Shown here: piece by piece, positions 1-15,102 of the stretch
How the letters are laid out: the number at the start of each line of letters is the position of its first letter
Numbering within the stretch: the first letter of the stretch is position 1
Assembly (NCBI GenBank): GCA_036897095.1
Contig: JAYMSP010002983.1
Span: forward strand, 1 to 21,671
DNA length: 21,671 nucleotides
Direction of reading: 5' to 3'
From: Plantago elongata
Taxonomy: Eukaryota; Streptophyta; Magnoliopsida; Lamiales; Plantaginaceae
Made by a program: the position numbers and the translations under genes
Notes under the pieces: generated by a model
The model's database searches: none
Seen by the model: the letters and a program-made list of their open reading frames with translations, nothing else
Told to the model about the DNA's origin: nothing

Positions 1-600
1 ATACTCTCTTGGCGGGAAAAGTGTATTTAGTCTTCATCTCCATGCCGGACCGAGAGGTGGGTTGTGACATATACTCTATAGGTTGGGAAAGCCTCTTCTA
101 TAATATTTATACTTTCTTTATCCATAACGGACCGGGAAGAGGGGGTTGTGGTTTTACAATATCATGTGTGGAATTACGTTTGTAGAATAATAAGTTTTGT
201 GTATTACCGCCACGATCCATGAAGTTGTTGGGAACCGGGGTTGGTAAAAACTAAAAACAACTCATGTAAAATTATGTTTGGATAATATTTATTTTTTGTG
301 TGTTGAGGGGTAATCACATACTACTGCAGAAATTTTAGGAATAAACCTATTAATTATTTTGTATACTTGTGTATTTCATTTTGATTCGGTTTGTGAGAGA
401 TATAATTGTTTTAAGGACAATATGTATATGATACTAATTAACTGGTAAGGTGGAATTATAATTTTATAATTTTTATTGTTAATATAAACGAACACTCTGA
501 GAACTACATACCGACACCACAACCATTATAATCGACTAATTTATTTTTTCAATTAATTTATTTTATCGTCCCTTTATATTTATTATTAATTTATATCAAA
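1..600. other. Intergenic DNA upstream of CPN60B, with degenerate tandem repeats
   Basis: No gene is visible. The first about 245 bases hold two, perhaps three, imperfect copies of a unit. Copies at 1-70 and 71-154 both open with ATACTCT and end in a block resembling CGGACCG followed by a G-rich tract and GTTGTG. A weaker third copy may end near 243 (CCATGAAG, then GGGAACCGGGGTTGG). Bases 250-600 are AT-rich and likely include the distal CPN60B promoter. Confidence 0.6.
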
Positions 601-608
601 ATGTCAAT

Positions 609-913
609 CCAACGGCTGAGATAAAGTGAAATTCATTCTGTTAGTAGTCACTCTCCTTCTTCTTCTCCTTCTTCTACATTGTTCCCTGCCAACTGAAAAC
701 CTAAACACCAACAACTATCACCTCAACAACCAATCACTCACGATAAACCCTCTCTCAACAAACCCTGTTGCATCCTCTTTCCGGCAAGGTATTAGGTATG
801 TAAATCAATCATAATTAATATCTATCCAATCCATTTCAGTTGCATATTTCGTTTACGTATTTCCTCTCATAAATTATTCAAATTTGAATGTTTTAAAGGC
901 TTAATCAGCTAAA
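609..913 (+). promoter_or_regulatory. Probable CPN60B promoter and 5' leader
   Basis: Immediately upstream of the CPN60B start is a pyrimidine-rich tract (about 648-680, repeated CTTCTT/CTCC), as is common in leaders of highly expressed plastid-protein genes. A CCAACGGCT motif at 609-617 resembles the plant MSA/Myb-type core YCYAACGGYY. The AAGGTATT at about 786-793 could be the donor of a leader intron. The transcription start cannot be placed from sequence. Confidence 0.4.
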
Positions 914-5027
<4,114 letters not shown>

Positions 5028-5256
5028 GCGGACTGACCTCTGAGAAAAGAGGCATGAAGGAATTGAATGATGGTTCTCAGTTTTGACCTGCTTGCAAGCC
5101 GGACATGGAATTTAGTGAAATTAGGTTGGTCATGAGTTAGAGTAAAAGGAGTAGATTATTATCCTTCGAGGCTAGCTTGGTAGGAAATTGGATTTGTAGA
5201 ATTGTCAATTGATGTATAACTTAGATAGCAAGTGCACTGCATAAAAGTGTTATAGA

Positions 5257-5262
5257 ATAAAT
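5257..5262 (+). terminator. Candidate polyadenylation signal of CPN60B
   Basis: AATAAA lies about 230 nt after the CPN60B stop codon in a U-rich context, and a second overlapping ATAAA follows. The distance suits a plant 3' UTR. The true cleavage site is not visible. Confidence 0.45.
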
Positions 5263-5911
5263 AAACGCTTATTTTGCGATAGATTCTACTTCAGTATAAA
5301 AAGTGTTATATTATCCTGCAGTATAGTATATCTCAGTACTGATGAGCTGACTTGCACTTGGAATTAGTTCTAGTGAAGATGTGTTTTTGGGCGTCGCAGA
5401 GAGTCAGTGACCACAGGTTTGCATTTGGTACAAGTTTCTCTTTTTTGGGAAGGAAAAACAGTGTGCATGGAATAGTTGGCCTGGGACTCCGAATGATGCA
5501 TATCATCCGTATGTAACACATTTTGTCAAATAGGGTTTTTTTGGACTACTTTGATTTATGGATCAACTGATTTAAACCACATTTCACTATATCCTGGCTC
5601 CAGTGCTTGTGAATGCATCCCAAAAACGAATGGTTATATTTCGAATGAGTTGCACATAACTTCTCTTAAACAACGGGTGTGTGACAATCACCCCTTGATA
5701 AATTGTTTTCTAGGCTAATCAATAGTACCTCTTGGTTCGACTTTAATATATCATTATTAATGCTATGTTCAATAATACTAATCATGGTTTGATGTTGGAT
5801 TTGACACTTTACTAATACTGTTTGCTGAGTGATATGCTTGTTTCTCACATTAAGACAATTTCCCCCGAGTAAACTCAGGGTATTGGAAGGTTGTGGTCAT
5901 AAAAGAAGCTC
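5263..5911. other. Intergenic DNA between CPN60B and the LINE
   Basis: No credible gene is seen. Short open frames lack family resemblance and codon bias. The last 11 bases (5901-5911, AAAAGAAGCTC) match the sequence after the LINE poly(A) tail at 10 of 11 positions, and may be the upstream copy of its target-site duplication. Confidence 0.6.
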
Positions 5912-5937
5912 CGGGCACATTAAATGTTATTTTAGTT

Positions 5938-6006
5938 ACTTCTATTTATTTAAATTTCAATACGTAATATGGAGTAAATTTTAACTTCTACTTATTTAAA
6001 TTCCAA
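5938..6006 (+). repeat. 46-bp period direct repeat at the 5' end of the LINE
   Basis: A 23-base segment starting ACTTCTATTTATTTAAATTT at 5938-5960 recurs at 5984-6006 with two differences. It lies in the presumed 5' leader of the LINE, where repeated units are sometimes part of the promoter. Promoter function here is not shown. Confidence 0.6.
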
Positions 6007-6403
6007 ATCTCTCTTCTTGAGAGCTCCTCTCTTCTTGGTTGGAGATTGAGTTCTTACTTTGTGTAAGTCTCAATCAATATCATCAACCCTAAACCGGTGA
6101 GTTTACCCCCAGTTTTCGAGCGTACGGTAAGTACTCCCCGAAATATTCCACAGTGTACTCGTGGTCTGGCCTATTAATTCGGTTCCATAAGTTTTATTTT
6201 GTCTAGTTGATTTCCTTTCTTTACTTTTAACTTCCAGAATCTTGTCAGTGATTGATCTTTCTTTCTAGCCTTTAACCTACCCTTTATATATGGTGTTTGG
6301 GGGGTAACTTTTGCTTTTTTGTTGTGATCTTTCAGGACGTCTGGTTGATTTTGTCACCTCCTTCTCTCATGGTCCTTCCGTTTACTAAGTGGTCTGCTGC
6401 AGC

Positions 6404-7617
6404 ATGGATCATATAATAGAGGGAATGGGTACGCAGCTTAGGTGGCGGAATCAGAACGTCAAAAGGTCTGTATCCCAGCCGATGTATGGAATAAATCGGC
6501 TTTAGATCATGAGAAATGTCTTGTGGGGTGTGGGCAGAGTGCTATCTCGCAAGACGATCAATTTGGAAGCTTTTGAGCGTACCATGGTCAATGGATGGAA
6601 TTTACCTCGTGAGGTTCGAATGCAGAAGATCGGTGAGGATCGGGTTCTCATCTAGTTTGGACATGTGAGTGAACGAAATCGGTTACGAGTCAAGGACCGT
6701 GGGCATTCGACAAAAAATTGGTGGTCCTTCATACCCTTGAAAGTTATGATGATCCTCAGTTAGTAAATTTGGATGAATGCAGTTTCTTCGTACATGCTTC
6801 GGGGATTCCGGTTGGGATGCATCATAGGGCTATGGAGGAGGTGCTTGGAAACGCTGTGGGTGCGTTGCAGGATATGGACAAGTCGCATGCCAAAGGTTTC
6901 ATCGAGACAACACTACGGTTTAGGGTTCGGGTTGATATCACTAAACCCTTGAGGCGAATGATTACCGTGACTGGTCCCGACAATCAGGAAATGCAAATTC
7001 GTCTAGCGTATGAACGTTTGCCCAACTTCTGTTACTTTTCTGGTGTGTTGGGACATTTAGTGAGGGACTGTCGGGAGTGCTTTGATCTTGTTGATTCAAT
7101 TGGGGAGGTTCCGGTGGAACTTCTTACTTATGGAGAATGGATAAGGACTCATGCTGATGCTCAACACGCAAAGGTTATCCAAGGCAGTCTAAGTCGGACT
7201 GTTAATCGGAATTCTAGGTCCGACGTGGATTCATGGCGGAAGCCAGTGGTTTCCGAGCAGGGGCGTCATGCAAACGTCCCAACTTCAGGGATCACGGATG
7301 CAAATAGTGAGTCAGTTAAGGAAGGGGAGAATTTGAATTCGAATAGTGAGCCCATGTTGATGAATATTGATTCCATTATCAGCCATTTCTCTGACCCGTT
7401 CAGCCCACAACACCCTGCTCCTAGCCCTTATCCGCTAGCCATTATCCCAGCTACCTCGTGTACCTATCCCGACACCCAGCCCAGCCCAATTCCACCCCAG
7501 CCTACTCTCTGTCCCAAGCCGAGGTGTCCAAGATACGTGAAACGGTACTACCCCAGCTCACACAACCAAAACCACAACACCAGCACTCTGCCTTGTCCAC
7601 CCAAACCAAAAAACTGA
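6404..7617 (+). pseudogene. LINE ORF1 (gag-like nucleic-acid-binding protein), broken
   Basis: ORF1 of plant L1 elements encodes an RNA-binding chaperone for the element's transcript. The first part, from ATG 6404, carries two in-frame stops (TAG at 6503-6505 and 6653-6655), and a frameshift near 6700 moves the reading to the long open frame 6718-7617. Across those breaks the DUF4283-like pattern is clear: GRVLSRKTINLEAFERT, then LVVLHTLESYDDPQLVNLDE. The zinc knuckle should read C-x2-C-x4-H-x4-C, but here it is CYFSGVLGHLVRDC, so the second cysteine has become serine. A Pro/Ser-rich tail follows. The start could lie elsewhere. Identity as LINE ORF1 is secure from the adjoining ORF2. Confidence 0.8.
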
Positions 7618-7749
7618 CCAAACAAAAAATTATGGAGTTGATATGGATTCTACTGATGGAAAGGAAAACGATGATCCTGTGACAAAAAGAGCATGTTTAG
7701 TGGAGAATAATCCAATTGTACCGGAGGCGGTGGTTGCTGAGCAACCCTG

Positions 7750-10700
7750 GTCAAATGAGTTGCCTAAGTTGAAATTATCAGGGTTTAGGGAACCTCAGAC
7801 AGTTCGTATTCTTGGAGATCTCTTACGGGATCTCAACCCCAAAATTATCTTTCTCATGGAAACTCGATTAGATGACCGTAGGTTTAACAGACTACGTAGT
7901 AAATTAAATTTGTTTGGGATAGGTGTGGCTTCAGTTGGTAAATCTGGGAAAAACATACTTCAATTACGATTTTGAGCTTCAGTAAAAATCACATTGATGC
8001 AAATATATAGTTGGCCGACAGTATAATAATTTGGAGGTTCACAGGATTTTATGGTGAACCGGAAGCGTCTAAGAGGAAAAGGTCGTGAAATCTATTGAAA
8101 GATTTAGGAACCCGTTCGGGTCAAGAATGGTTGGTCCTTGACGATTTTAACGAGATTGTAAAGCATGAGGAGCAATTAGGTGGCCCTATGACCCCCAAGT
8201 GGAGATTGAGAGATTTCCGCGAAGCTTTAGTCCATAATGATCTCGTTGACCTTGGTTTTAGAGGGTATCCGTTTACTTGGAGCAATAAATGAGCAATACG
8301 AAATTAAGGCTTGATCGAGGAGTTGCCAAATCATTGCGGCGTGATGCGTTTCCCGAAGCTGGCATTAGACATATCACAGTTAGGAAATCATACGACCTTT
8401 CCCTTTTAGCCTCTCTGTCCTCTAACCCACCCTCTGCCTCCTTCTCGAATAACCCAACCAACCCTTCTACCTACCCGAACAGACCACGCCCAAACACCAC
8501 CAGCCGCAGCCGTCAATTCCGAATCCAGAGTGAATCCCTTTCGGTTCGAACAGATTTGGCTTCGGGCCGATGACTGTCAGTGTATTATCGCTGATTCTTG
8601 GACACAGGAGGATAGCTTTGGCTCGAATTTGGAGAATTGTACTGTTGGTTTGCTCAATTGGAGTCGAGCCACTTATCCGGATGTGAAGAAGGAGATTGGC
8701 AGACTAAATGTCGAATTGGAGAAGCTCCATAAGCTACCTTACACAGCTGATGTGAAAGTAAAGGAGAGGATAATGAAGCAGGAGTTAGAGAACATGCTTC
8801 ACAGGGAAGAATTATTGCGGAGTCAGCGGGCGAAGGCTCAGTGGATGGTCGAGGGAGACCGCCACACAAAGTTCTTTCATTCCCGTGCTTCGAGGAGAGC
8901 GCAACAGAAAACTATCGAGAGGCTGAAAGACTCTGATGGTAACTTACAGCAGGATTTGGGGTCATGGGCAAAATTGTTGTTGATTATTTTACGGGGATTT
9001 TCTCTAGTATACGGCCGCTGGAGCAGGACATCGAGCGAGTGGTGGGGACTATGAGACCGAAGGTGGTGGGGACTATGGGACCGAAGGTAGATGATTCGAT
9101 CAACCGAGACCTGTCCCGGACTTTCACTGCTAAAGAGGTACGAGCTGTTCTTTTTGATATGTTTCCTACTTTTTTTTATCAACAATTATGGCATATTGTT
9201 GGAAAGCATGCTACTGACTGCATCCTTGATACCCTGAATAAACACAAATTACCCACCAAAATGAACTTTACTCATATTATTCTGATTCCTAAAAGTAAAA
9301 CACCGACACCAGATTTAATGACCCCATTTAGATCCATTAGTTTGAGTAATGTGATTGTTAAAATGGCTACTAAAGTCATTAATAATAGACTCAAACCACA
9401 TATGCATAATATCATAGCCGAGACCCAATCTGCTTTTGTGCATTCCAGATTAATCACTACTGTTTTGGTTTCTTATGAAACAAATCAATTTTTAAAAAGA
9501 AAAACAAAAGGTAAAAATGCTTTTATGGCTTTGAAGCTAAATATGAGTAAGGCTTATCACGTCCATTCATTGGGAGAGTATTATATAGACTAGGATTTGA
9601 GCAGAATTTGATTACTCTCATTATGCTCTGTGTGCGATCCGTTTTTTACTCTGTTAGTATGAACGGTAATTTTTTTGGCCCTATCCAGCCTGAGAGAGGT
9701 CTTCGTCAAGGATCCTTTATCTCTTTATCTCTTTATGTTCTGTACTGAAGCTTTTAGCTCTCTGATTGTGGATGCTGAGTCTAGGAATACTACCCGTGGT
9801 GTTTCTATTTGTCCTACTGCGCCTTCGATTTCCCACTTACTTTTTGCAGATGATACTTTGATATTCTGTGATGCTTCTGTCGTGCCGGCTTCTGAGATTA
9901 ATGAGATTCTTCGCCTTTATAGCTTAGCTTTAGGGCAACTTATTAATCTTGAGAAGTCGACGGTTGTGTTTAGTAGGAATGCTAGTGTGGATGCCATTGA
10001 TAGTGTGAGGGTTGTTTTACCGGTGGAGGTTGTGAAGAAGCATGAGAAGTATTTGGGGCTTCCTACGGAGATGGGGAAGTCGAAGAGGAAGGTGTTTAGT
10101 TGGGTGAGAGAGAGACTTTGGGCTAAAACTCAGGGATTTGGAGAGAAGCATCTATCCATGGCGGGTAAGGGGGTTATGATAAAGGCTGTGCTCCAATGTA
10201 TTCCTATGTATGTGATGGGCTGAGCTGTTTTAAACTTCCTGAATACCTTTTGCGTGAATTAGAATCTATTATTTTCAAGTTCTGGTGGGGAGATGGTCAG
10301 AAAAATAAGATCTATTGGGTTAAGTGGGATACGTTGTGTGAGAGCAAGAGGGTGGGGCACGGGATTTTGGGATTTGAGTTCCTTTAACTTAGCTATGTTG
10401 GGGAAACAGATTTGGCGAATTATTTAACAACCTAACTCTCTTGTTAATAGTTTGTTGAAGGCTAAATATTTTCCGAATTGTGATGTATTGGAAGCAAACC
10501 CAAACCCAAATGCGTCGTATTCTTGGAAGAGTATTCTTGGAGCCATGAAGGTGGTTAAGTCCGGGCTGATTTGGTGTATTGGGAATGGGGCAAATGTGAG
10601 TGTTTGGAATGACAAATGGATTCCCAGCACTTTCAATCGATGGCCTTTGACTCTGGATCTTTATCACCTTGGCGACACTGTAGTTTCGAATTTTCTGAAA

Positions 10701-11763
10701 CCCAACGGCTTGGGTTGGGATAGGGACTTCTTGAACTGTGTCTTCTGGGAATGCAATGTCGAGGCCATCATGCAAATTCCTATCACCCGTGCCCACTCAG
10801 AAGATGTCAGACGCTGGGCTCTCAATCGGACTGGACACTACTCAGTCCGTACTGCATATTATTCTGCCCCGGAGCTGAAAAAACAGAACAACACTCCTGC
10901 TGCTTCTGGATCTTCCTTGGCGACTAAAAACTGGAATTTCATTTGGAAATTGGAAGTCCCTGGCAAGATTTGAGTTTTCTTGTGGCGGTTGCTACGTAAT
11001 GGCTTACCTGTGTAATATACAAGTCGATGACTTGTGTCCTCTGTGCTTTAATCCTGGCGAATCTGTTTTGCATTTGTTTCATCAGTGTCAATTTGCTAGA
11101 GTTGTGTGGGCATTATCAAACTTACCTTATGCTGCTACTCATTATGATTGCACTGACCCTTGGGATTGGGTAATTCATGTCAAACAGGTTTTAGATGGGA
11201 GCAATTCAAGCTTTTCATTTGCATTTGTTGGAGTATGTGGTACACGAGGAACGCACTGATCCATGACCAAAAGCAGCCAGACCCTCAGGCTGTGGTTCAT
11301 TTCGCACAGGGCTATTTACAAAGGTTCAAGGAGGCTAAACAACAATATGTAACTCCAAGGCCACAGGAGTCGACTACAGACTGGTCTCCACCACCCGGTT
11401 TGATGCTTAAAATCAACGTAGATGCTGCGATCTTTGCGCAATCTACATCAGCAGGACTCGGGCTGGTCTGTCGAGATGCCGAAGGGGAGGTGTTAGTTTG
11501 GCGGCAACGATTGATTCCACACCAGTTTCCCGGAAATTGCTGATAGTTACTGGCTATTCTTGAAGGCGTACGCATGGCTAAGGAACTTGGGTGGCTACAG
11601 GTTACAAATGAAAGCAATCAAAGCACTAAACTATCCCGATAAATGTCTTAGTACTGGAGGCCATTTAGTTGATGAAGCCAAGACTCTTATTAGTTGCTTC
11701 ACAGTTATTTTATTTCAACATACTTTCCGTTCAAATTTGGATGGTACTGAACTACCAAATTGA
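7750..11763 (+). pseudogene. LINE ORF2 (endonuclease, reverse transcriptase, RNase H), broken
   Basis: ORF2 nicks target DNA and reverse-transcribes the element. Several frameshifts and stops split it. In order: endonuclease (LNPKIIFLMETRLDD near 7820-7870; FTGFYGEPEASKRKRS near 8040; WLVLDDFNEI near 8130; RLDRGVAK near 8310; SYDLSLL near 8390), linker (about 8530-8950), reverse transcriptase (HIILIPKSKTPTPDL near 9270; motif A LNMSKAYH near 9540; HLLFADDTLIF near 9835), zf-RVT (NFIWKLEVPGKI, stop, VFLWRLLRNGLPV near 10940-11010; DDLCPLCFNPGES near 11030) and RNase H (LKINVDAAIF near 11410; GLGLVCRDAEGEV; LVDEAKTLIS near 11668). The WNC motif at the start is deleted. GDFN is changed to DDFN, SDH to SYD, and the motif A aspartate to asparagine. 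The FADD motif remains. The copy cannot be autonomous. Confidence 0.88.
9039..9086 (+). repeat. 24-bp tandem duplication in LINE ORF2
   Basis: Positions 9039-9062 and 9063-9086 are the same 24-mer (starting GTGGTGGGGACTATG) with one base difference, so the peptide VGTMRPKV is followed by VGTMGPKV. It is in frame and lies just before the reverse transcriptase core. It looks like a replication-slippage duplication in this copy or its parent. Confidence 0.85.
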
Positions 11764-11836
11764 TGGTCTTGATGTAACATTGGTTTGATTTTATGATATA
11801 TGGCTATTTACCCTTTAAAAAAAAAAAAAGAGGCTC

Positions 11837-12332
11837 ACAGAGTCACAGTTTTGTCCTTATTAAATTGATCAACGTCTTTATTATGTTTTGTCCAGATCAT
11901 CCATTCATTATTAATGAGTTATATTTTACTTCGACTCTAATATCATTTATAATGTCCGATTGCCCTTGTGATCCACCGTGTTACATAATGTGAGGTGGAA
12001 GTGGAAGTAAATTGATGATTGAGACTGGTATAGTGGCGTTGGGTAGTCTGAAAATTTGGGGCATCTTATTGGATTCGAAAGAGTGTTCCGTTTCCCCAAT
12101 CTGTAATTCCAAGTAAAAATGAGCCATAAACTAGGAGTAGGAGTGATTGCCCTGTTAGCAGGCACCACAAAAACAAAAGACAGATTAAATTCAACGGCTC
12201 ACTACAACCACTAGTCACTCTCTACTTTACCTGTAAATGTAATCTCTTTGCCGCTTCATCACCATCATCACTTCTATTCCGATCATCTCCTTCCAATAAA
12301 CTCACAGGCACATACTAGCACTGCCCATTTCC
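11837..12332 (+). promoter_or_regulatory. MET1 upstream region and 5' leader
   Basis: This is the whole sequence left between the LINE tail and the MET1 start. No other gene is seen. It contains TTCAACGGCTCA near 12191-12202, whose CAACGGCT core also occurs upstream of CPN60B, and a C/A-rich leader (about 12205-12330) rich in CATCAC and CTCC. The LINE therefore sits about 0.5 kb from the MET1 start and may have replaced distal promoter DNA. Confidence 0.45.
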
Positions 12333-14471
12333 ATGGCTGCTTCTCTGTTTTCCACTCCTCCACTACCCATCAAAACATCTTCATCATCATCCCACCACAA
12401 GCAGCAAATGCTAAACCCCTGCTGGCTGCTCAAGCTAAGCCATTCCAACACCTACCACACTCCATCTTTCCTTACTAGCTCAATCACTTCCCCTAAACAA
12501 TCGATTTTCATTGCAAAAGCGTCTGACGAGACGCCGAAGTCGGAAGAGTTCGAAGAGTATGAGGTCGAACTTTTGCAGCCGTACGGGCTCAGATTCACTA
12601 AGGGCAGAGATGGAGGTACCTACATCGATGCCATTGCGCCGGGAAGTAATGCTGATAACACTGGCTTGTTCTCCGTTGGTGATAGAGTTATTGCCACCAG
12701 GTATATATCCATTTTTCTACTTGTAATTTCATTTCGTATTTTCAGCTATTGTGGTAGAGTAGAGTTATTCAATAGGTATTGTGACAAAAAACGAGTCCGA
12801 TTGTGATCGACAACTTACTCATAGACTCGGTTTGTGGAAGAATATGCGGGTTTGATTTAGCTAATAGCTAGCTAGTATTCACTGTTGTTGATGATTGCAT
12901 CACGAATGCAGTGCGGTTTTTGGGGAGGAGATATGGCCTGCGGCTGAATACGGAAGGACAATGTATACCATTCGACAAAGAATTGGTCCGCTGCTCATGA
13001 AAATGGAGAAAAGATATGGTAGGTTTTCCTAATTTGTTTAAACCATTTAGGAAGATTTATGTCATAACGTGTGTGTATTTATCGTTTGTTGAGTGTTGTG
13101 GCTGATCAGGGAAGATGGAAAATACGGGCGAACTGACGGAAAAGGAGATCATTAGAGCTGAGAGGAACTCTGGAAATGTTACTAGCAAACTTAGAGAAAT
13201 TCAAGTCAGTACTGCTTAATTTTTCTGTATTTAGGAATTAGGATATTATAGTTCTTTGTCGTAAAATTATCACTGACTATTGATGTATGTTAAAAACATG
13301 ACTTAACATAGATGCAAAACTACTTGAGGAAGAAGGAACAAAAGCAGGCCAGAGAAACAGACCTGCGTGAAGGATTGCAGCTTTCTAAGTAAGACTTGGT
13401 AGTTTCACTTATAATGATTTGTTATATATCTTCTCAAAGTGAGTGGTCAACAACTGTTTTCTTCTGTTAATGTTACTCAAGGAGCGGCAAATATGAGGAG
13501 GCTTTGGAGAGGTTTGAGTCGGTATTAGGATTAAAGCCAGAGCCAAATGAAGCTGCCGTAGCTAGTTACAATGTGGCTTGCTGTTATTCAAAGCTTAATC
13601 AGGTAAACAAACAGACAATTTTTGCCAAGGAATGCTATTAGAGTATAATCAATCATTCTTGTCGAATTTCACTAAATGCCTAGACCTGCAGTTAGTATTA
13701 TTAGGATTGTAAGGTAGATATTTTGAGCACTGGAGTTGTTCACAGCTGCCTTAAAGCGTGATGTAGGAACATCTCAGTTGTGCTTCTCTTATAGAATTTC
13801 CTAATTGTTAGTCTTCTTCTGTGTTGCAGATACAAGCTGCACTCTCTGCCCTTAAGGATGCACTCGAAGCTGGATTCGAAGACTTCAATGTAAGTTTGAT
13901 CTACTGCTGATCCTACTGAAGTTGGGAGTTGTGTGACTAACATCATGTACATAAATATGTTACTGGTTTTTTTAAACAACTATAAAACACTTCTGGTGAT
14001 TTCCTACGTAAAACCATGGATTTCAGTGTTTCTAAAGGAAGCATCTGCACAAAATAAACACCAACTCTATTTTTCTCCCAAAAGCCACTTTTAGCTGTTT
14101 TATCAAAAAGTTTCACCACTAGTGGAAAAGTTCTGATCAGAGAGAATACCCACTTAGAGTTCTAGATGCATTCAAGCAACTACCAAATCAGGATGACACG
14201 TGCATTCCACATGGTCCGATTCAAGCGTCCAATTTCATTTTGGGTACATGATGCATGCCAAAGCTGATGAGGATGAATATGCATGTATCTGTCATGGAAG
14301 TACTAAGTTTTCTTCTTCTATGTTTGACAGAGAATCCGGACAGACCCAGACCTTGCCAATTTAAGGAAATCGGAGGACTTTGACCCTCTCATGAAGAAGT
14401 ATGATGAGTCTTTTATCAACGAAAATGCAATCAATGCCATCAAATCCCTATTTGGATTTAACAAGAAGTAG
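12333..14471 (+). CDS. MET1: MET1/ZKT thylakoid PDZ-TPR protein, photosystem II assembly and repair factor
   Basis: Homologue of Arabidopsis AT1G55480 (MET1/ZKT), a thylakoid-associated protein on the stromal side that promotes photosystem II supercomplex formation and repair. I read seven exons: 12333-12700, 12912-13018, 13110-13204, 13312-13388, 13482-13602, 13830-13889 and 14331-14471. All introns are GT-AG and in phase, giving 322 aa; I recall the Arabidopsis protein as 335 aa. Residues 1 to about 65 are Ser/Thr-rich and look like a transit peptide. The PDZ-like region starts near YEVELLQPYGLRFTKGRDGG and runs through GDRVIATSAVFGEEIW into YTIRQRIGPLL. A charged helix (MQNYLRKKEQKQ) leads into TPR-like helices (GKYEEALERFESV; AVASYNVACCYSKLNQ). 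The C-terminus AINAIKSLFGFNKK is essentially identical to what I recall for Arabidopsis. ATG 12333 is the first in-frame start. Confidence 0.95.
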
Positions 14472-14899
14472 ATGTTGCCGTTACATACAAGCTAAGGTTT
14501 CATTCACAAATTTTCTTTTGAGAGTCCAATACAAGCAACATTTACCACGTGAGGAAGAGACAGCCGAACCTAGGCGAAAGAGCTGTCTGATAGCCTGTTT
14601 GTGAATCATGTGTATAGAATTAGCTCCCTGTGAGTATTCAATACAATTCGGATATCTTCATGCAGTGACCAATTGTTTCAATTGTTAACCAATGAAGTGT
14701 ACCTATTGTAACCCCATTGTAGAAGAAAACACATACTATATATCATGTTCAGTACATAACCATTTTTCTAAAGGATTTCTGAGTTTTATCAGGTCTCATT
14801 CATAAGCACTAGTTTTCCAAGATTTCATATACAGGAGCAATGTCGTATCTTCAACATAAGTTGATAAAATAGAGCTGCTTGTTACAGTGACTAAAGTTT
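14472..14899. other. MET1 3' flank
   Basis: This holds the MET1 3' UTR and spacer. No canonical AATAAA is obvious, which is common in plants. The stretch is AT-rich with no coding signal on either strand, until the P450 remnant on the - strand begins. Confidence 0.5.
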
Positions 14900-15102
14900 C
14901 CGCTAAGCTCTATCAAAGGGAAAGAAATGGCAAAGCCGAGCAAACTCTTTCTCGAGGAACATGTGAGGTCCCCGATCCTCTGAACGGGAAGAATGGAAAT
15001 GGACCGAGTTGGAACAGTTCCTTCATACCTTGAAGGATCAAATTTTATATGTTCTGGAAAGAAGGTTGGATTTCTGTGTGTCAAACAAGAACTCCAATAT
15101 AA
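14900..15102 (-). pseudogene. Cytochrome P450 last-exon fragment (CYP716/718-like), copy 1
   Basis: Read on the - strand, the fragment starts right after an acceptor-like GCAG at 15106-15103. It gives LYWSSCLTHRNPTFFPEH, then KFDPSRYEG, matching the P450 block that follows the PERF region in the CYP85 clan (usual form [21 protein letters not shown], from memory). After a frameshift near 14995 the heme-loop region is recognisable as GPHMFLEKEFARL. Its usual form is GPRMCxGKEFARL, so the heme-ligand cysteine has become phenylalanine and the sequence cannot be a working P450. Similarity fades below about 14930. No upstream exons are visible. It resembles the second fragment 4 kb away, in the same orientation. 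Confidence 0.75.

Larger units (their letters stand above)
5912..11829 (+). mobile_element. L1-type LINE retrotransposon, near full length and decayed
   Basis: The order is 5' leader, ORF1 (DUF4283-like region plus zinc knuckle), then ORF2 with endonuclease, reverse transcriptase, zf-RVT and RNase H, ending in a 13-A tail (11817-11829). This is the organisation of plant L1 elements. The roughly 5.9 kb length fits a full-length copy. Frameshifts, stops and lost catalytic residues show it is inactive. Likely target-site duplications are AAAAGAAGCTC (5901-5911) and AAAAGAGGCTC (11826-11836, sharing As with the tail). The 5' boundary rests on that duplication and is less certain than the 3' end. 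It lies in the same orientation as CPN60B and MET1, and separates them. Confidence 0.88.

Noticed and set aside
626-814. Open frame whose product would look like a small secreted peptide with a Leu-rich signal sequence
   Set aside because: It begins with GTG rather than ATG, lies in the CPN60B leader, and its Leu run is simply translation of the CTT/CTC-rich tract.
8273-8869. Several - strand open frames across the LINE
   Set aside because: They are antisense shadows of ORF2 and carry no family motifs.
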